Positions 11,282 through 24,004 are shown, numbered from the stretch's first letter. The stretch: 64,000 nucleotides of DNA from Kwoniella bestiolae CBS 10118 (GCF_000512585.2 NC_089243.1:186001-250000); one strand, 5' to 3'. Notes: generated by a model from the sequence alone, not told the origin. Translations and numbers: made by a program.

Positions 11282-12918
11282 ATGTCATCATCCTCCTCCC
11301 CCCAATCCTCCTCATCCAACTCCTCACCTACCACCTCCCACTCCTCCCTCCCCAACAGCAGCTCAAAACCCAAAGTACTCCTATTCGGTGATCGATCAGG
11401 GACCAAATTTGATGATGAGCTCCGAGAGATCGCCGAAGTGCACTGTCTACCCAGAGTAGGGTATGAGGAGATGGTACCGCTTATTCGGGATGTTGTGAGG
11501 ACAGAAGGGCCGTTCGTAGCGTTTGGTGTGAGTTTTTCTTATATGCAAGACGAATTTGATATTTTCCATCATGACCTCATCATCTGGTCCCCCCGTCTTT
11601 CTCGTCGATTTGAAGAACTAACACGAAGTGATAGCTGACATCTCATGTTCCTGTTAGGGCCTATTTCTCATAACTGACAACTTTCCCGGGAAATGGGATG
11701 AAGGATTACTAGGACCCCTCGCACCGCACTGTAAACTCTATGTGGGTCCTGGGGCGGGGTACGATAAGGTCGATGTGGATTGGATAACCAGCACGTGAGT
11801 GTATCTCTGTATCGAGCACAGGTGTAGTACTATACTAGCGATGCCTGTACTAAATTATTGTGACTGATGATGGTCTCTGTCAGCGGAGCGATGTACGCCA
11901 ACTCGCCTACTCAGGTTGGAAAGCGGACCGCGGATGGCGCTTTGATGTTGATTCTGTCAGTTATGAGGGGGTTGACACCGCAGGTGAGTCAAGTACAGCA
12001 GCTCCAGTTAAAACCAAGTCAAGCTAATAATCGGGTTATAATAGGATTTGTCAGTGAGAGCGGGTAAATGGCGAGCGAACGTCAGAACATTGGACTGGCG
12101 AACGGCGACTGTGAGTATCGAACCGTCTGAAATCAACTCCTCTAAGGGCCTCCTAGAGTCTATACAGTATTGGATGATTCGCTGACAGGCCATTCCCACA
12201 CTCAGATCGGCATAATAGGCCTCGGCTCAATAGGTACCCAAGTCGCCCACCTCCTGACATCCATCGGCGCCTCATCCATAATCTACCATTCTCGCCGTCC
12301 ATCCCCCACAGCAAACCCATCATGGGGATATCGTTCCCTCGAAGCTTTATATGCCGAAGCAGACGTGATCGTCTTGACATGCCCCCTGACACAGGAGACA
12401 AAAGGTTTGGTATGTACCGAGTCGATAGGAAGGATGAAGGATGGTGTGGTAATTGTGAATGTGAGTAGGGGACAGGTGGTAGTGGAGAGTGATTTGGTGG
12501 ATGCGCTGGAAAGTGGCAAAGGTATGTTCATGTTCACTGCTCTATACCATGTACAGAACAAGGGGAGGAGAGCTGATGAGTAGAGATGTGGGATGTGATT
12601 CAGTGATGAGAGCTGCACTGGACGTATTTGAGAATGAACCGTCTGTCCATCCTGGTCTGATGAGTAATCCGAATGTTGTGAGTTGAAATTACCCTCTTCT
12701 CCCACAGCGTCGTGATGTAATGATTGACTCACTCACTGTGTACATCACATTAGACCCTCTCCCCACACGTCGCTCCTGCGCCTGATTCCATGGGCCCACC
12801 AATGAACGGCGAGGTCGTGGAGAATATAATTAGATTCATCGAAAGTGGGATGCCGCTGACTCCTGTCAATTTGGATGCACTGGGGGAGAGGGGCTTAGAG
12901 GTTGGTGTGAAGCCTTAG
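11282..12918 (+). CDS. D-isomer-specific 2-hydroxyacid dehydrogenase (glyoxylate/hydroxypyruvate reductase-like)
   Basis: An NAD(P)-dependent oxidoreductase acting on 2-ketoacids or glyoxylate. After a Ser-rich leader the N-terminal substrate domain reads KPKVLLFGD, then GAGYDKVDVDWI and ANSPTQVGKRTADGALMLIL. The Rossmann fold is clear: IGIIGLGSIGTQVAHLL (GxGxxG), then ADVIVLTCPLTQETKGLV. INVSRG-type sequence follows (VNVSRGQVVVESDLVDAL, with the catalytic Arg region), then AALDVFENEP (catalytic Glu region), and LSPHVAPAP with the catalytic His. Exons are joined across about six short introns; stop at 12916. It resembles fungal GRHPR-like and YPL113C/GOR1-like enzymes. The exact substrate cannot be read from sequence. 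Confidence 0.88.
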
Positions 12919-13240
12919 GTGTAGGATGGATTACGTTTTGGTGATTGCTTTGTTTGGAAGAGTGAGAATGGTTTTGGTATGGCGGTACGGACTTTGCATA
13001 GGTGTTCTGTAGTGTGGTAGTTCGTGATGATCAATGATATGGTACGGTGCTTTTTGTAAATACAGTAATACCTATGCTATGAGAGGGTGATTGAATGTCC
13101 ATGGAGTATAAGATTCATTTTCGGTCGGGAGCGTACAGTACATTATCGTCTTTATCCTCATCGTGTTCACGGTCGTCTGGTGATTAGGAAACAACAAAGT
13201 GACACGAAGCGAAGTGCTACACCAGACCGAGATAGAAGAA

Positions 13241-13699
13241 TCACAATCTAAAGATAGCAACGAAAGCCGTCCGCTCACCCACATACACCGATGATCCCTT
13301 GTGTAGAGAGTATCCTCCTCCCGGTCCCGGCTCTATCGACACTCCCTCAATGTCTCTATCGTCTACGTCGTGCTTCCAGTACGTGAAGCTGATTGGAGTG
13401 AACCACCCATTCCTAAGTAATATGACGAACAGATGGTGGACATAGGTGACCCGAAGAGATACGGAATCCATTCTGTAGATCAAGTTGAGAGCGTTGAGGG
13501 GAGGCGGGAAAGCTACGTACCATACCGATTCCTGCCAGTTGTCGAATTACCATTGGAGGGGGAATGGTGATGCTGGAAGTGGGAATAAAGGGTTGTAGCC
13601 AGCTGATGGCTTCTCGAGGTCGAAAAAGGATGTTGTAATTTGGCTTGTGACTAAAATGTATGGTGCTGTGTGAAGAGGTGGAATGGGTGTCGCAGTCAT
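13241..13699 (-). pseudogene. Possible degenerate or mis-spliced small gene
   Basis: Reading minus from an ATG at 13699, the frame stays open to 13241 apart from one TAA after codon 50. Before the stop the sequence is rich in Pro, Leu and aromatic residues (ending SPFPLQW). After it come WYVAFPPPLNALNL, VTYVHHLFVILLRNGWF and a Gly/Pro-rich PGPGGGYSLHKGS. A GTGAGC donor near 13270 and a GTACGT donor near 13525 suggest introns, and the other frames are also partly open. I do not recognise a family. It may be a pseudogene with one nonsense change, a spliced gene I have misjoined, or chance. Confidence 0.25.
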
Positions 13700-16257
13700 T
13701 CTATTCGAGAATCGACCTCAATGATTGCTTCAGTCTTCTCGCCTGTTAATTGGGAAGGGATGTGAAACGAATGATCAGCCGAAGACAGGCGGTCGAAGGC
13801 AGTTGATGGGATGCAGAGAGTGTTTGAGGGTGGGGTCAAATCTCCTTCTCATCCCCAAACTATCTATCACCCCACTCAATGAATATTGACAATCCCCCTT
13901 TCTCTCTGATGCTGTCAGTCCGCCCCCGCACACCATCCATGATATAGGATCCAATGTCTTATAGCAGCAGAAGATCTCCTCGATAGCGATGACTGTAAAC
14001 CCAATACGTCCACTGCTAAACTGAGAGGACGATTTCGTCATGATACAATCCCCCATCTGCAGACCTCACTTGTATCCTTCGATTGAGATGCTTTAAAGGA
14101 CTTACTCTGTACTCACCTACTCATAATGCCACCTCACTTTGCTGTTCCTTTTCACTGACGTATCACTTCGCCCGGCCCGCCGACCCATCCAGTGAACTCG
14201 CTTCGCTTCTTTCTCCCCCTTCCAACCTTTTTAGCCGAGTTCTCAACCTACTTTCCCGTTCTCAGGGGGTTTCCAATACCAAGCCATCATCTGACTACTG
14301 AACGCGAGCGTGTTACTGACATGGACGAGAAGCGGACACCCCAGAAATAAAGTTTGTCGGCTGGGATTGATGATCATGCTTCGAGAGGGTAGGGGGTGAG
14401 ACGTCCTTTCGATGCACAACTTGTCGCTCCGTATCTTTCTGGTGAGTGTTTGATGATGAACAGAACATGAGAAGGGTAGGACCGATGGAGCTGTGTTATC
14501 TCAATTTGAGATTGGGGTGATGAGTATTCGTACGGTATTTGTAGTTAGTCAAAGAGCATGATAGTTGACTTGAGATATCTCGTGGTGGTTGATCAAAGTG
14601 AAAAGATACATGAGCTATCAATACAAGCTATACATATTGTCCATCGCCATCATCAACATAATCAAAGTGGGGAAACCTATCCAGTCAACCATCCTCACCT
14701 CGTCAATATCCTGATCTATCGCAGGGAGGGATTCACTCCGATCAAAATGTACTGATCTGCCACTTTTCCCCTCTGCCTCAATACATCAAAGCTAATCAGG
14801 GTAATAACATTGTGGCAGATACCAGTTACCATCAATTAATCAATCTATCCTTGTCCCCCTTAAAACACTTGCTCAGGCGGTACCGTTCTTTCTGCTGCCA
14901 CGTGTCGAGTAGATTGAATATAATACACTGTGTCTTTGGATGGACTCCGAAGTGTATCGTCATTCCCGATGACCTGAGGAGGATCGTTCGGATCGGATGA
15001 AATGATGAGCTCGCTATCAGTACAGTGCCGTAAAATGGGAAATGATACGCCGATGTTGACGGGTTAATCCATCAAGATACCGGCCGTATCATTGATAATG
15101 ATCAGACTCAAATTACTATTTTGTGTACTATATCTCAGAAGGACAGACAGTACTGTATGACGAGTGCCACCTCAACCTCCTTTCGTGTTGTGTGGATAAG
15201 CGATACTACACTTATGACCTACCAGATCATTCCTTCCATGCAGTGTCTCTCCGATCTAATTCACTCACCCTCCTTTGATACTTCACGTAACGCATGTATC
15301 CTCTCAATTGCCCAACTAGAACTTAGCCGAGATCTACACTACACTCATATACCCTTCAGTTCAGAAGATAATGTGACAGACCTCGTCATGGATGGTCTTG
15401 TGGAGAGCAACGTTTCGACAAAAGGAACCGCATTGTGCTGTACCTTTGAGGGTAAAAAGTGTTCTCGTCGAGAAAAACCTCCGATCAAGAAATACAAATT
15501 ACAAATTACTGATTTTTGCTCTTCTCGTATGCTTAATTGGATCTTCGCCATGATCGCCCCCTCGCCCAGGCATCATGACCTTTTTCCTCCTTGTCGATTG
15601 ATAGTGTGTTGTAGCAAGCACAAAGGAATCTGTGGTCAAATAGTATGTCGAGGTTCCTTTCATAGCTCTAGGCCTTGAAGAGAGAAGAGCAGACTTACGT
15701 GTTGGTAAGGTCGAAATTGTGTATCCTTCTCATATCTGACCTTGTGACTACAACCACAACTACGACACCGTACTCCACTTCTCGCCGAATGTAATGTCCA
15801 AAGGGCTCTGTCAAGGTCTAGAAGTCCCAACAACCAGAGGGCGCAAGTTTGTAAAAATGAAACTTTGATTTTGGGGTCACGATTAAACAGGTAGATCTTG
15901 ACTACCAAAGGGATACATCAACCATTCCTTTGGATTGATGAGGATGACGAGTGACGAAGCGAATAACCATGGCATGAGTCGACCTCTTTCAATGGTTCAA
16001 GTAGGAATCCAGAGTCAACGAGACAACTGCGCAACGAGGATACAACAGACAACGTTGTGTGGTACCACAAAGACCCTACTCGATCAATGATCCGTGCCCA
16101 TCAATCAGGTAAGATAGTCAGAGTAGCATGACCCCATTTTACAATTCGGAACATTCAAACACACAAAAAACACAGCGAATGGAACCGTGTCACCGTACAA
16201 ATTTATTTTCTGGTTTATAGGTTACTACTGCATATAATCATATATCCAGCTAAAAGG

Positions 16258-16265
16258 TATAAATA
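16258..16265 (+). promoter_or_regulatory. TATA box TATAAATA upstream of velvet gene
   Basis: A clear TATAAATA about 350 bp before the start codon at 16617, followed by a pyrimidine-rich leader typical of fungal 5' untranslated regions. It implies a leader of roughly 300 nt. Confidence 0.5.
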
Positions 16266-16616
16266 CCCCTTCAGAATCGACTCTCAACATCCCACTTCTT
16301 CATTCCATTCTCATCTTTCCATCCCCTCACCACCACCACACAAGCATATATAAAAAACAACTCTTGTTCTCTATACCAACTTCCACTCTCGCACCTCACT
16401 CTTGTTAATCACTCTTCAAGTTGATTAACAAGTTTATATCACTTTCAATTGATCATCTATAGCCTAACCGGGCTTTCTTTATGATATTGCAATAAGGTTG
16501 CCGAGGCGCACTTTATTTTGTACCCATTGATTCGCTAGGAGTGGGCTGAGGACTTCCCCGTAATTGGATTAGCCACTTAGCTGAATCTAAGCATTCACTT
16601 CAATTGATCTTTCACT

Positions 16617-18985
16617 ATGGTAAGCCACCCCTCGAACGTTAACAACGCAAACAACAACGAATCGAGCTGGTACCCATCGTCACGATCTACCCTTCGAACT
16701 GTTCCCCACAACACCGCAGCCGGTTTAAACGAAGGTCCTCAAAACTTCCACATCTCGCCTACCCGTGCAGGTTTTATCCCCATTCATTCTCTTACCAATA
16801 ACCAAGTCAGACCTAGACCCAACATCTCCATCGGTACTCCCAATACTATCATCATGGGTCAAGCTCCGTCTCACATCCAAGGTCAAGATCAAGGTTATCC
16901 TCAAGGTCCACCCGGATCAGGTAGAAGATCATACCATGTTGATCTTCAATTCGGTAACCCTTCACCTACTACCGCTTCTACCCAAGGTCAAGGCGAGGCT
17001 CGAACTCCCACTACCGCTCGAGTCATCCACCCCCCTCCTCAATACTGGTCAACCAACAACGGCACCAACAACTACCAAGGAACAGGTCAGGTAGCCGATA
17101 TCGTCATTCACATGCCTTCTCCTCCTCCCCCCGCTGACCATCTCCCTTCGATCGGTACCATCACTTTATCAGGCTTCCAAACTGACTACTCAAGGGTCAT
17201 CGTCGGTGATGATCATCTCAGAAGAGCACCCAACTCCGAAGAGATCAGAGCTACCGTTCAAATGAGGGATAATGAGGAGAACAAGCCTGTTCCTGCCGAG
17301 GCGTATATCATCATGAGACCTCACAGAGAGCCTAACAGAGGTTGGAACGATGGTATTGCCGAGGAGATGAGACTGGCCGATGAGTGGTGAGTCTATCTTT
17401 TCCTCATGCAATGAACCCTTTTCAAGTATACTACTATGTTTCTTCATACCAATGTCATGACCGTGTGCTAATGTGTACCCGATCATCTAGGACTTATGAG
17501 CTTCAACTTATCCAACAACCTACTCGAGGTAAAGCTCTTGGTCTTGGACCACTTCCTAGAGTGAGTTAACTTGAGATCAATCCTGATACATCGATACAGC
17601 TGACATCTGTTCACGTGTAGGGCTGGCCTGCTCTCTCTGCCCCTCTCATCGTCCAACTCATCGTCAAAGACCAAAATGGTAGAGTCATCCCTGTCGAGTG
17701 AGTTCACTTTTCTTCTCTTTTATTACAACATCATCTTTCTGCATCTCCAACGTACCTGCCTCCTTATTGCACATAAGCTAAGCAGCTATCTTCCCCCGTA
17801 GCCACCCCATCCTCAACCGAAAGCTCGTTCACACCAGCATGACCGTCGATCTCGTCTCTGAAGATGGTAAACAATCTCGATCCTTCATGCGAGTCAGACC
17901 TGCCGTCCATGATCCTTGTGAGTTTATCATTTACTTCGATCTAATGTCATACATACTGATACGTTTGACTTAACCTAGCCAAACCGCCCAGTCCTACCGC
18001 ACACACCCCAATCGATCCAGAAGTTTTCAACCGAACTCAACGAAACCTCCTCGGCTCTCTTCATCGATCTGCCAGTACATACGTCCTCGATGGCAAGAAA
18101 GGGATTTACTTCCTCTTCACAGAGCTTGTAAGTTGACCATTGCATCCATAACGGAGCGAATAGCTTACTGACTATTATCGATATAGGTCGTCAGAAACGT
18201 TGGTAGATTCGCTTTGAGAGTTTCCTTACTCGATCTCGCTGGGTGAGTGCAGTTTCGTCCTCTCCACACCTCATAGACCATAATGCTGATCCTATAATGG
18301 CCCCTCAGCCCTACTCATATTGGTACTTCTATCGGTATCACCAAGACAATCAGCAGTGCTCTCACTCATCCTTTCACTGTTTAGTAAGTCGAAGCTTGCC
18401 CTGGGATAGAGGACCCTAACTGACTCTTCACTTTTCCACTCAGCCACGGTACCGAATTTCCCGGCGCTCTCCCCGTTACCGACCTGTCTATGAAATTCAC
18501 CAGACAAGGCGAACGTAACTTGGGCGTGAGTCAACTTTGTCGCATACATACTCATTCCACACCTGTTGTGCTATCACACCTATGTCTAGTTGTGACTTGA
18601 GCTAATATACTTGGGATGGTAAAAGCGACGAATCCGATCCGATAATAATGGACTTTCCTCCGAAGACGACATGATGGTTCACGCAAGCCACTCACCTGAA
18701 GTTGAAGTTGAGCCCCGACCTCAATCCCAAGCTGGTACCCAAGCTCAAGCTCAAGGTCAAAGCAACTTCGCTGCTGGTCATGTTTCCAACCCAGTCGCTT
18801 CTTCCTCTCCTTCTCAAGGTCAAGGTCGAGACTACCCCACCGCGGGATGGACCGAGCAAATCATCCGTGTCCTCCCTCAAGGATCTTATATCCGAAGAGT
18901 CCGACCCGACCCTTCTCGACCTCCCAGACAAGGTGAAGAAGGGGAAGAAAGGGGAAACGAAGGTTTCGAGCGATCTCATCTTTAG
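16617..18985 (+). CDS. Velvet-domain transcriptional regulator
   Basis: Velvet proteins bind DNA through an NF-kB-like fold and control development and secondary metabolism in fungi. Eight or nine exons were joined: 16617-17386, 17491-17560, 17621-17697, 17802-17917, 17979-18127, 18187-18242, 18309-18383, 18444 to about 18530, and a last exon ending at 18985. A roughly 255-residue Asn/Gln/Pro-rich N-terminus precedes the domain. The domain opens with YELQLIQQPTRGKALGLGP and PLIVQLIVKD, and continues with LDGKKGIYFLFTELVVRNVG and RFALRVSLLDL. It ends with HPFTVYHGTEFPGALPVTDL and FTRQGERNLGRR, all classic velvet blocks. The tail is Gln/Ser/Pro-rich. The ATG is followed by GTAAGC, so a splice right after the start codon is conceivable, but the open frame argues for reading through. 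I cannot assign VosA, VelB or another subgroup. Confidence 0.88.
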
Positions 18986-19853
18986 AGATGATTTCAGCTC
19001 AACCTTTATACATTGTTATCAAGGTTCAGGTGTGGATCGGATCAGTTGAGTAAGATCGAGTTTGGTTTGGTTTGGTTCGGTTTAAACTGGTCGGGATTGT
19101 AAAGTGCCTTCTAGGTCTTTCATCTTGGGAGATTGAATAGGGATATATCATTGCTCTACGTAGCTGGGCTGGTTTGGAATTGGATCGAATGGTTTTACGA
19201 AAATGACTTAAGAATGGTGGATTGGAAGGAATGGTTGGTGGAAAACTGAAAAAGGACGAAAAAAAGGATGAAAACTGACTTCTTGCTTGTAAGAAGGGAA
19301 AAGGGAAAAAACACATAAATATCTTTGTATACGATTGAAAAATTATGCATTGTTTACGACTGGATAAACTGTTTGATCTGATCTTGATGCAATTTGAATC
19401 TGTTCGTTCACTTACATATCATCCATTATTCATCCTAATGCGTTCAAGCCTACTTTGTACCTCGCATACAACAATCACTCCAAGAAGTCAGGCGAGTCAG
19501 TATAGTATATGCACGCATTGGATTCGCTCTCGCACATCGCCTTCACCGTTGACAAGTAGCAGTCGGTGGGCTATATAGATCAGGCTGTAAATCGAGATTT
19601 AGTTCAAGCCACATACCAAGAAGTCAGGACTGTCGTATCGTGTCAGTATGTCGCTCGATCAGAAAAGTGAAAGGGTATATCATAATGCATCGGTCATTCA
19701 CTTCTTTACACAATCGCACGTCTATCAACAACATCGCCATCACCATCGTTATCGATTATACCACCCCTCTGCCCAACTCATAGTTCCGGTCCCCTCATAT
19801 ACCAACCAACCATCACCTGCAGCGCAAAGTAGAGGCAAAGACTTCTAAAACGT
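18986..19853. other. Intergenic, convergent 3' ends
   Basis: This lies between the ends of the velvet gene and the prolyl-tRNA synthetase gene. It holds the 3' untranslated regions. I see no coding signal; the short open frames here lack family resemblance. Confidence 0.6.
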
Positions 19854-22800
19854 CTAGTAACCTACAAATACATCAACGTCAGTCTCAATCAGCCATCTGT
19901 TCACTAAAGGACAAAGACAAAGGCATCACTCACTTCTACCAAACATGGTCCAAGATTTGGCCTTCTCGCCACACTGGATACATTTCTGATTCTCCCCCTC
20001 TGGGAACTTCCCGAATCGATCTTGGTCGAATGGGATACAAAGGGATTTGGCACCTGCCGAGGGGGCTTTGTTGTCCTCTGCTTGACCTTTGGTGGCTCTG
20101 TGATGAGAATGGACATCGTCAGTATCACTCTGTCTCATCGCATGAAACAGACACGATATGGTATCAGGTAAAACAATCACACAATCGAATAGACAATTGA
20201 TCGTCTTATCCAATCATGACCAACACATCACTCACTGGCTCTTACTTCTCTCCTTGATATCATCCTCACACTGACTACCTTCACACCAAGGCAACACCAA
20301 GATATTCTTAGCATCGAGCGTGGGGACCACATCGTCCCAGTTGGTGACCGGGATAAGACACGAATCGAACTTCTCCTGAGCCTTGTCCAACATGGATTTC
20401 TGGATTTCGTCGAGGTATGATCGAACGGTATTTCCGATATCGGACAGGGGCATGGGTGACTTGTGGTTGTCGTATCGTCGAACGGCGAGGGTGGTGTTGG
20501 CTGCAATATCTCGGGGACCGAGTTCGAGTCGGAGGGGCACTCCCTGTGGATAGTAGGATGGTTAGCTGGGGTATCGTGGATATGGAGAGTGTATGAGTGA
20601 AGTGGGATGAAGAGGCGAGAAAGGGTGGATGTAGGCGGAGATGAAGATGTCTTGCGAAAATGGGGAGAAGATGTGGAAACAAAAAGCAGCCTCAGAGCCA
20701 GGTCGGACCTCACTCACCCGCATCTCCCAGTCGTTAAACTTCCACCCAGGGGTATAACCCTCTCTCAGATCGGCCTTTGCCCTAATTCCAACCTTGACCA
20801 ACTCCCTCTCCAAATTCAAACAAGCATCGTAGATACCCTGATTTTTGCCCTCTCCCTTGGACAATCCCACAGGAACCACGACAACCTGTTGTAATGCCAC
20901 TCGAGGGGGGAGCACCAATCCCTGATCATCTCCATGAACCATGACCATCACACCCAATGATCGAGTAGACAATCCCCAAGAGTTCTGGTAAGCCAACAGT
21001 CTCCCTTCATCCTTGTTGGGAGATTCCACGGAGATATCAAACATCTTGGAGAAGTTTTGACCGAGGTGATGGGACGTGGCTCCCTGAATACCTCTTCCGG
21101 TAGTTGGGATGAATCCCTCGACAGTCGTGGTGTAGTCCCCTCCGGCGAATTTCTCGTTCTCGGATTTCTTACCTGGAATGACGGGGACGGCGAGCAGGTC
21201 GGTATATACCTTTCGGTAGAGGTCGAGAATGTCCATGACTTCTTTGGCGGCTTCGGCTTTGGTCAGGAATGCGGTGTGGCCTTCTTGCCATAAGAATTCT
21301 CGGGTTCGCAGGAATGGTTCTGCGGTGAAGGATTAGCGGATGATAGATGAGAGATATTGGGATGCACCTACGAGGGTTCTTGAATTCCCATCGGACGACA
21401 GAGTTCCATTGGTTCAGTTTGAGAGGAAGGTCTCGGTGAGAGTTGATCCATTTGGCGTAGTCTGCGGGCATCTCGTCAGCTTGTTCCGAGTACCGGTGTA
21501 AGTGGGGTAGAGAAACCTACAAGGGTACATGACGGTCTCGGAGGTGGGTCTGATAGCAATCGGTTCTTCGAGTTCGGATTTACCACTATGTAATCGGACA
21601 GAGTCGTCAGCTTAGCAAGTAAAGGAGGATTGAGATATATCGCCGACTCACGCTCGAGTTACCCAAGCTACCTCAGGAGCGAATCCCTCGATGTGATCTT
21701 TCTCCTTCTCGAGACGAGCGTTGGAAACGAACATGGGGAAATAACAATCTTGCACACCGAGCTTCTTGATCTCGTCATCGAACCAGGCTAAGTCGCACAT
21801 ATCATCAGCTTGGTTAATTTGCAGTATTAGCAAAGGATGAGCTTGACTCACTTTGGATGGTTTGCCAGATGGAGTATGACCATGGTCTGAGGATGTAACA
21901 ACCTGAGATGTCATAGTAGTCGAGCATCTGACCTTTGATGAGGACCTGTGATTGGGTAGCAGACTGATCAGCTTCTGAGCTCTTCTAGGGACGGCGTGGT
22001 CTCGTCAGCTACTCACATCGGTGTACCATCCTGGGAAATCCTCTTCCTTCTTGTACTTGATAGCCATGTTGTACTTCTCGTCGTCTTCCTGAGCAGCAGC
22101 AGGTTTAACCTCGGCTTTGGCACTGTGACATAGCTCCTGAAGTCAGCTCATCATCTTACACATAGGTGTTGACCCGAAAAATGCGAGTTACTTACGCAGG
22201 TTTAGCAGTAGGGGCAGAAGGAGCGGGAGTAGCAGCCTTCAATTCCGCGAAATCGACCAATCTAACCGCGTTATCCTTGGATATACTATCAAAGTAGGAC
22301 TTGATATCTTGGCCCTTCAACAGGATCGTAGTGTTCGAGGCAGTAAGGTGCAAAGCATGTTGGTCCTGGGATTGAGCGAGGGATTGATCCAAGATCAAAT
22401 GGATGTTCTCGTCAATGGTCGGATTGGCAGGGAGGGCCAAAGCGGAGACATCGTCCTTTGACCCAGCAGAGGGGAAAACCTGCTTGATCAAGTCTTCAGA
22501 AGCTAATCTCAGTTCCTTCAATTCCAACAGCTTGCCAATCGCTCCAGAGGAAGTTTCCGTAGATTCTTTGGCGAGTACGAGTACAGGAGTGGGAGTAGCG
22601 GTCTTAGCTGTTTTAGGCTTGAAGAGGAGGGTCTTGGTCAATCCCACTGAGGAGAGATTGGGAGCTGTGGTGGAGAGTTCTGCCGACCATTCTGCTGAGC
22701 CTTTGACGGGGGAGTGGGAGATGATTTCGGGATGGGTGATTTGAAGTTGCTTGAGTCGGTCAAGGATGAGGGAGTCGGTCACTGGGGAGGACATGTTGGA

Positions 22801-22875
22801 TAAGGTTCTTGTGATGATTTTTCGTGTTGGGTGGAGTGATATTGCCTTTAAGATGTGAGATGGGAATAAAGGCAT
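19854..22875 (-). CDS. Prolyl-tRNA synthetase, eukaryotic cytosolic type
   Basis: Charges tRNA-Pro in the cytosol. The N-terminal exon carries a YbaK/INS-like editing-type domain (SPVKGSAEWSAEL, LILDQSLAQSQ), as in the yeast YHR020W protein. The catalytic core follows: YNMAIKYKKEEDFPGWYTDV, SGCYILRPWSY (motif 1), AIRPTSETVMYP, VVRWEFK (motif 2), FLRTREFLWQEGHTAF, and the anticodon-binding region (VLPPRVALQQVVVVPVGLSK). The zinc-binding C-terminus has CIQCGEKAKSWTMFGRS. The last residues Ser-Tyr-stop come from an 8-nt final exon (19861-19854). Starts are possible at 22875 or at 22794 (MSSPVTDS, the usual position). The extra 27 residues look like a mitochondrial presequence. Introns near 20540, 21320-21370, 21590-21650 and 22130-22200 fit the family. 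Confidence 0.93.
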
Positions 22876-23197
22876 GTATCGATGAGGAAGGGAGGGGGGG
22901 GAGTGGTGCAGTGTATTATATATTGTTTTTATAGTAGTGAAATTGAATAAAATGAAAGTGGGAATAGGAGTGGATCAATGCAAAGATACGACTAGAGCCT
23001 GTTTTTTTTGGTTGGTTGATATCATTACGTAACCAACCCCAGAGCCGATAAGAATGTAACCTACTTGACTTCTACCCGGACCGAACAAAGAGAAAAAGCT
23101 CACTCATCGAGGTCATCATCATCTTGTGTCTTGTTACTATCCTATATACTAAGCATATCAAGGAAGAGATATTCCAGTGACAAGGACAACAGGAGCA
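22876..23197. promoter_or_regulatory. Divergent promoter, prolyl-tRNA synthetase and mitochondrial protein genes
   Basis: 322 bp shared by two divergent genes. It contains a CGGACCG at 23078-23084, the same core seen upstream of rhamnose cluster genes. That shows this 7-mer also occurs outside the cluster. Confidence 0.5.
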
Positions 23198-24004
23198 ATG
23201 TCATTCAACACACTTCGAACCGGTTTGTTCCGTCAGACAACAGCAAGCGCCAGGACCACGCCGTTCCCACGATCCATTCACTATTCCTTCCCCCGATCCA
23301 CTTCCAACTCCACTTCATCAACAGCTACCCACCATGCACACCAGCATGCGCATGCACATGCGAATCAGCCACCGAGGAATGGGAAGAAGCCTAGTCCGCA
23401 TATGGTGTGGTACAGGGAGATAGTTCCTGGTGAGTCTGCTATGCTGCTGAGGTATAAGAGAGAGAATGCTAATTATCGTTCATATATCTGCTACCATCTG
23501 CCATTTAACTCAACTTCCAATATGGCTGAAATAACTATGCACGATAACTATACCTCTCACCATCAATAATCGTAACTTTAATACCCACCCCTTGATATTC
23601 ATAACAAACCATCCCCTCACCTGCTTCCCCCTTCACCCTATAATACAACACGATACAAACCAATACCTATATGTGCAAATTCTCGCCCACCCACCCGCCC
23701 ACCCGCCACAGCAATGATCCCAATATTCCTAATATCCACCACCCTCTTCCTCTCCCTCTCCCTCATCCGAACCCACCTCTCCCACTCCAAATCACTTAGC
23801 GAATCCAACAGCAAGATCGAAGAGCTGGAATTCCAGTTAAGTCAACTACGAATGGAGCAGAAACGACAGAGGGTGAGGGAGAAGAGGGAGAGGGAGAGGA
23901 TATTGCCTTTGGTTGTTGAGAGGGTGCTGCAGAGGGTTGGGGTGGTTGGTGGAGAGGATGAAGGTGTAGAAGAGGAGATTAAGGAGTTGCCTAGGTTGTT
24001 GTGA
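23198..24004 (+). CDS. Small mitochondrial single-pass membrane protein, function unknown
   Basis: Two exons (23198-23429 and 23712-24004) join in frame. The N-terminus (MSFNTLRTGLFRQTTASART) has Arg and hydroxylated residues and no acidic ones, as in a mitochondrial presequence. A His/Ala-rich spacer (HAHQHAHAHA) follows, then HMVWYREIVPAMIPIFLI leading into a transmembrane helix, and then a charged Arg/Glu coiled coil. The W-Y-x-x-(I/V)-V-P-A-M-I-P pattern next to a helix is reminiscent of small inner-membrane or respiratory-complex-associated fungal proteins. I cannot name it. About 175 residues. Confidence 0.65.

Larger units (their letters stand above)
12919..16616. other. Long stretch without a firm gene
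   Basis: About 3.7 kb between the dehydrogenase and velvet genes. On the minus strand near 13070-13700 there is protein-like sequence that I could not resolve (listed separately). A plus-strand frame at 15121-15678 is open for 185 codons but has no family resemblance and may be chance. The right end is the velvet promoter and leader. No repeats or RNA genes were recognised. Confidence 0.5.

Noticed and set aside
15121..15678. 185-codon plus-strand open frame
   Set aside because: No domain, signal or family likeness and no clear promoter or splice context; likely chance, though transcription data could change this.
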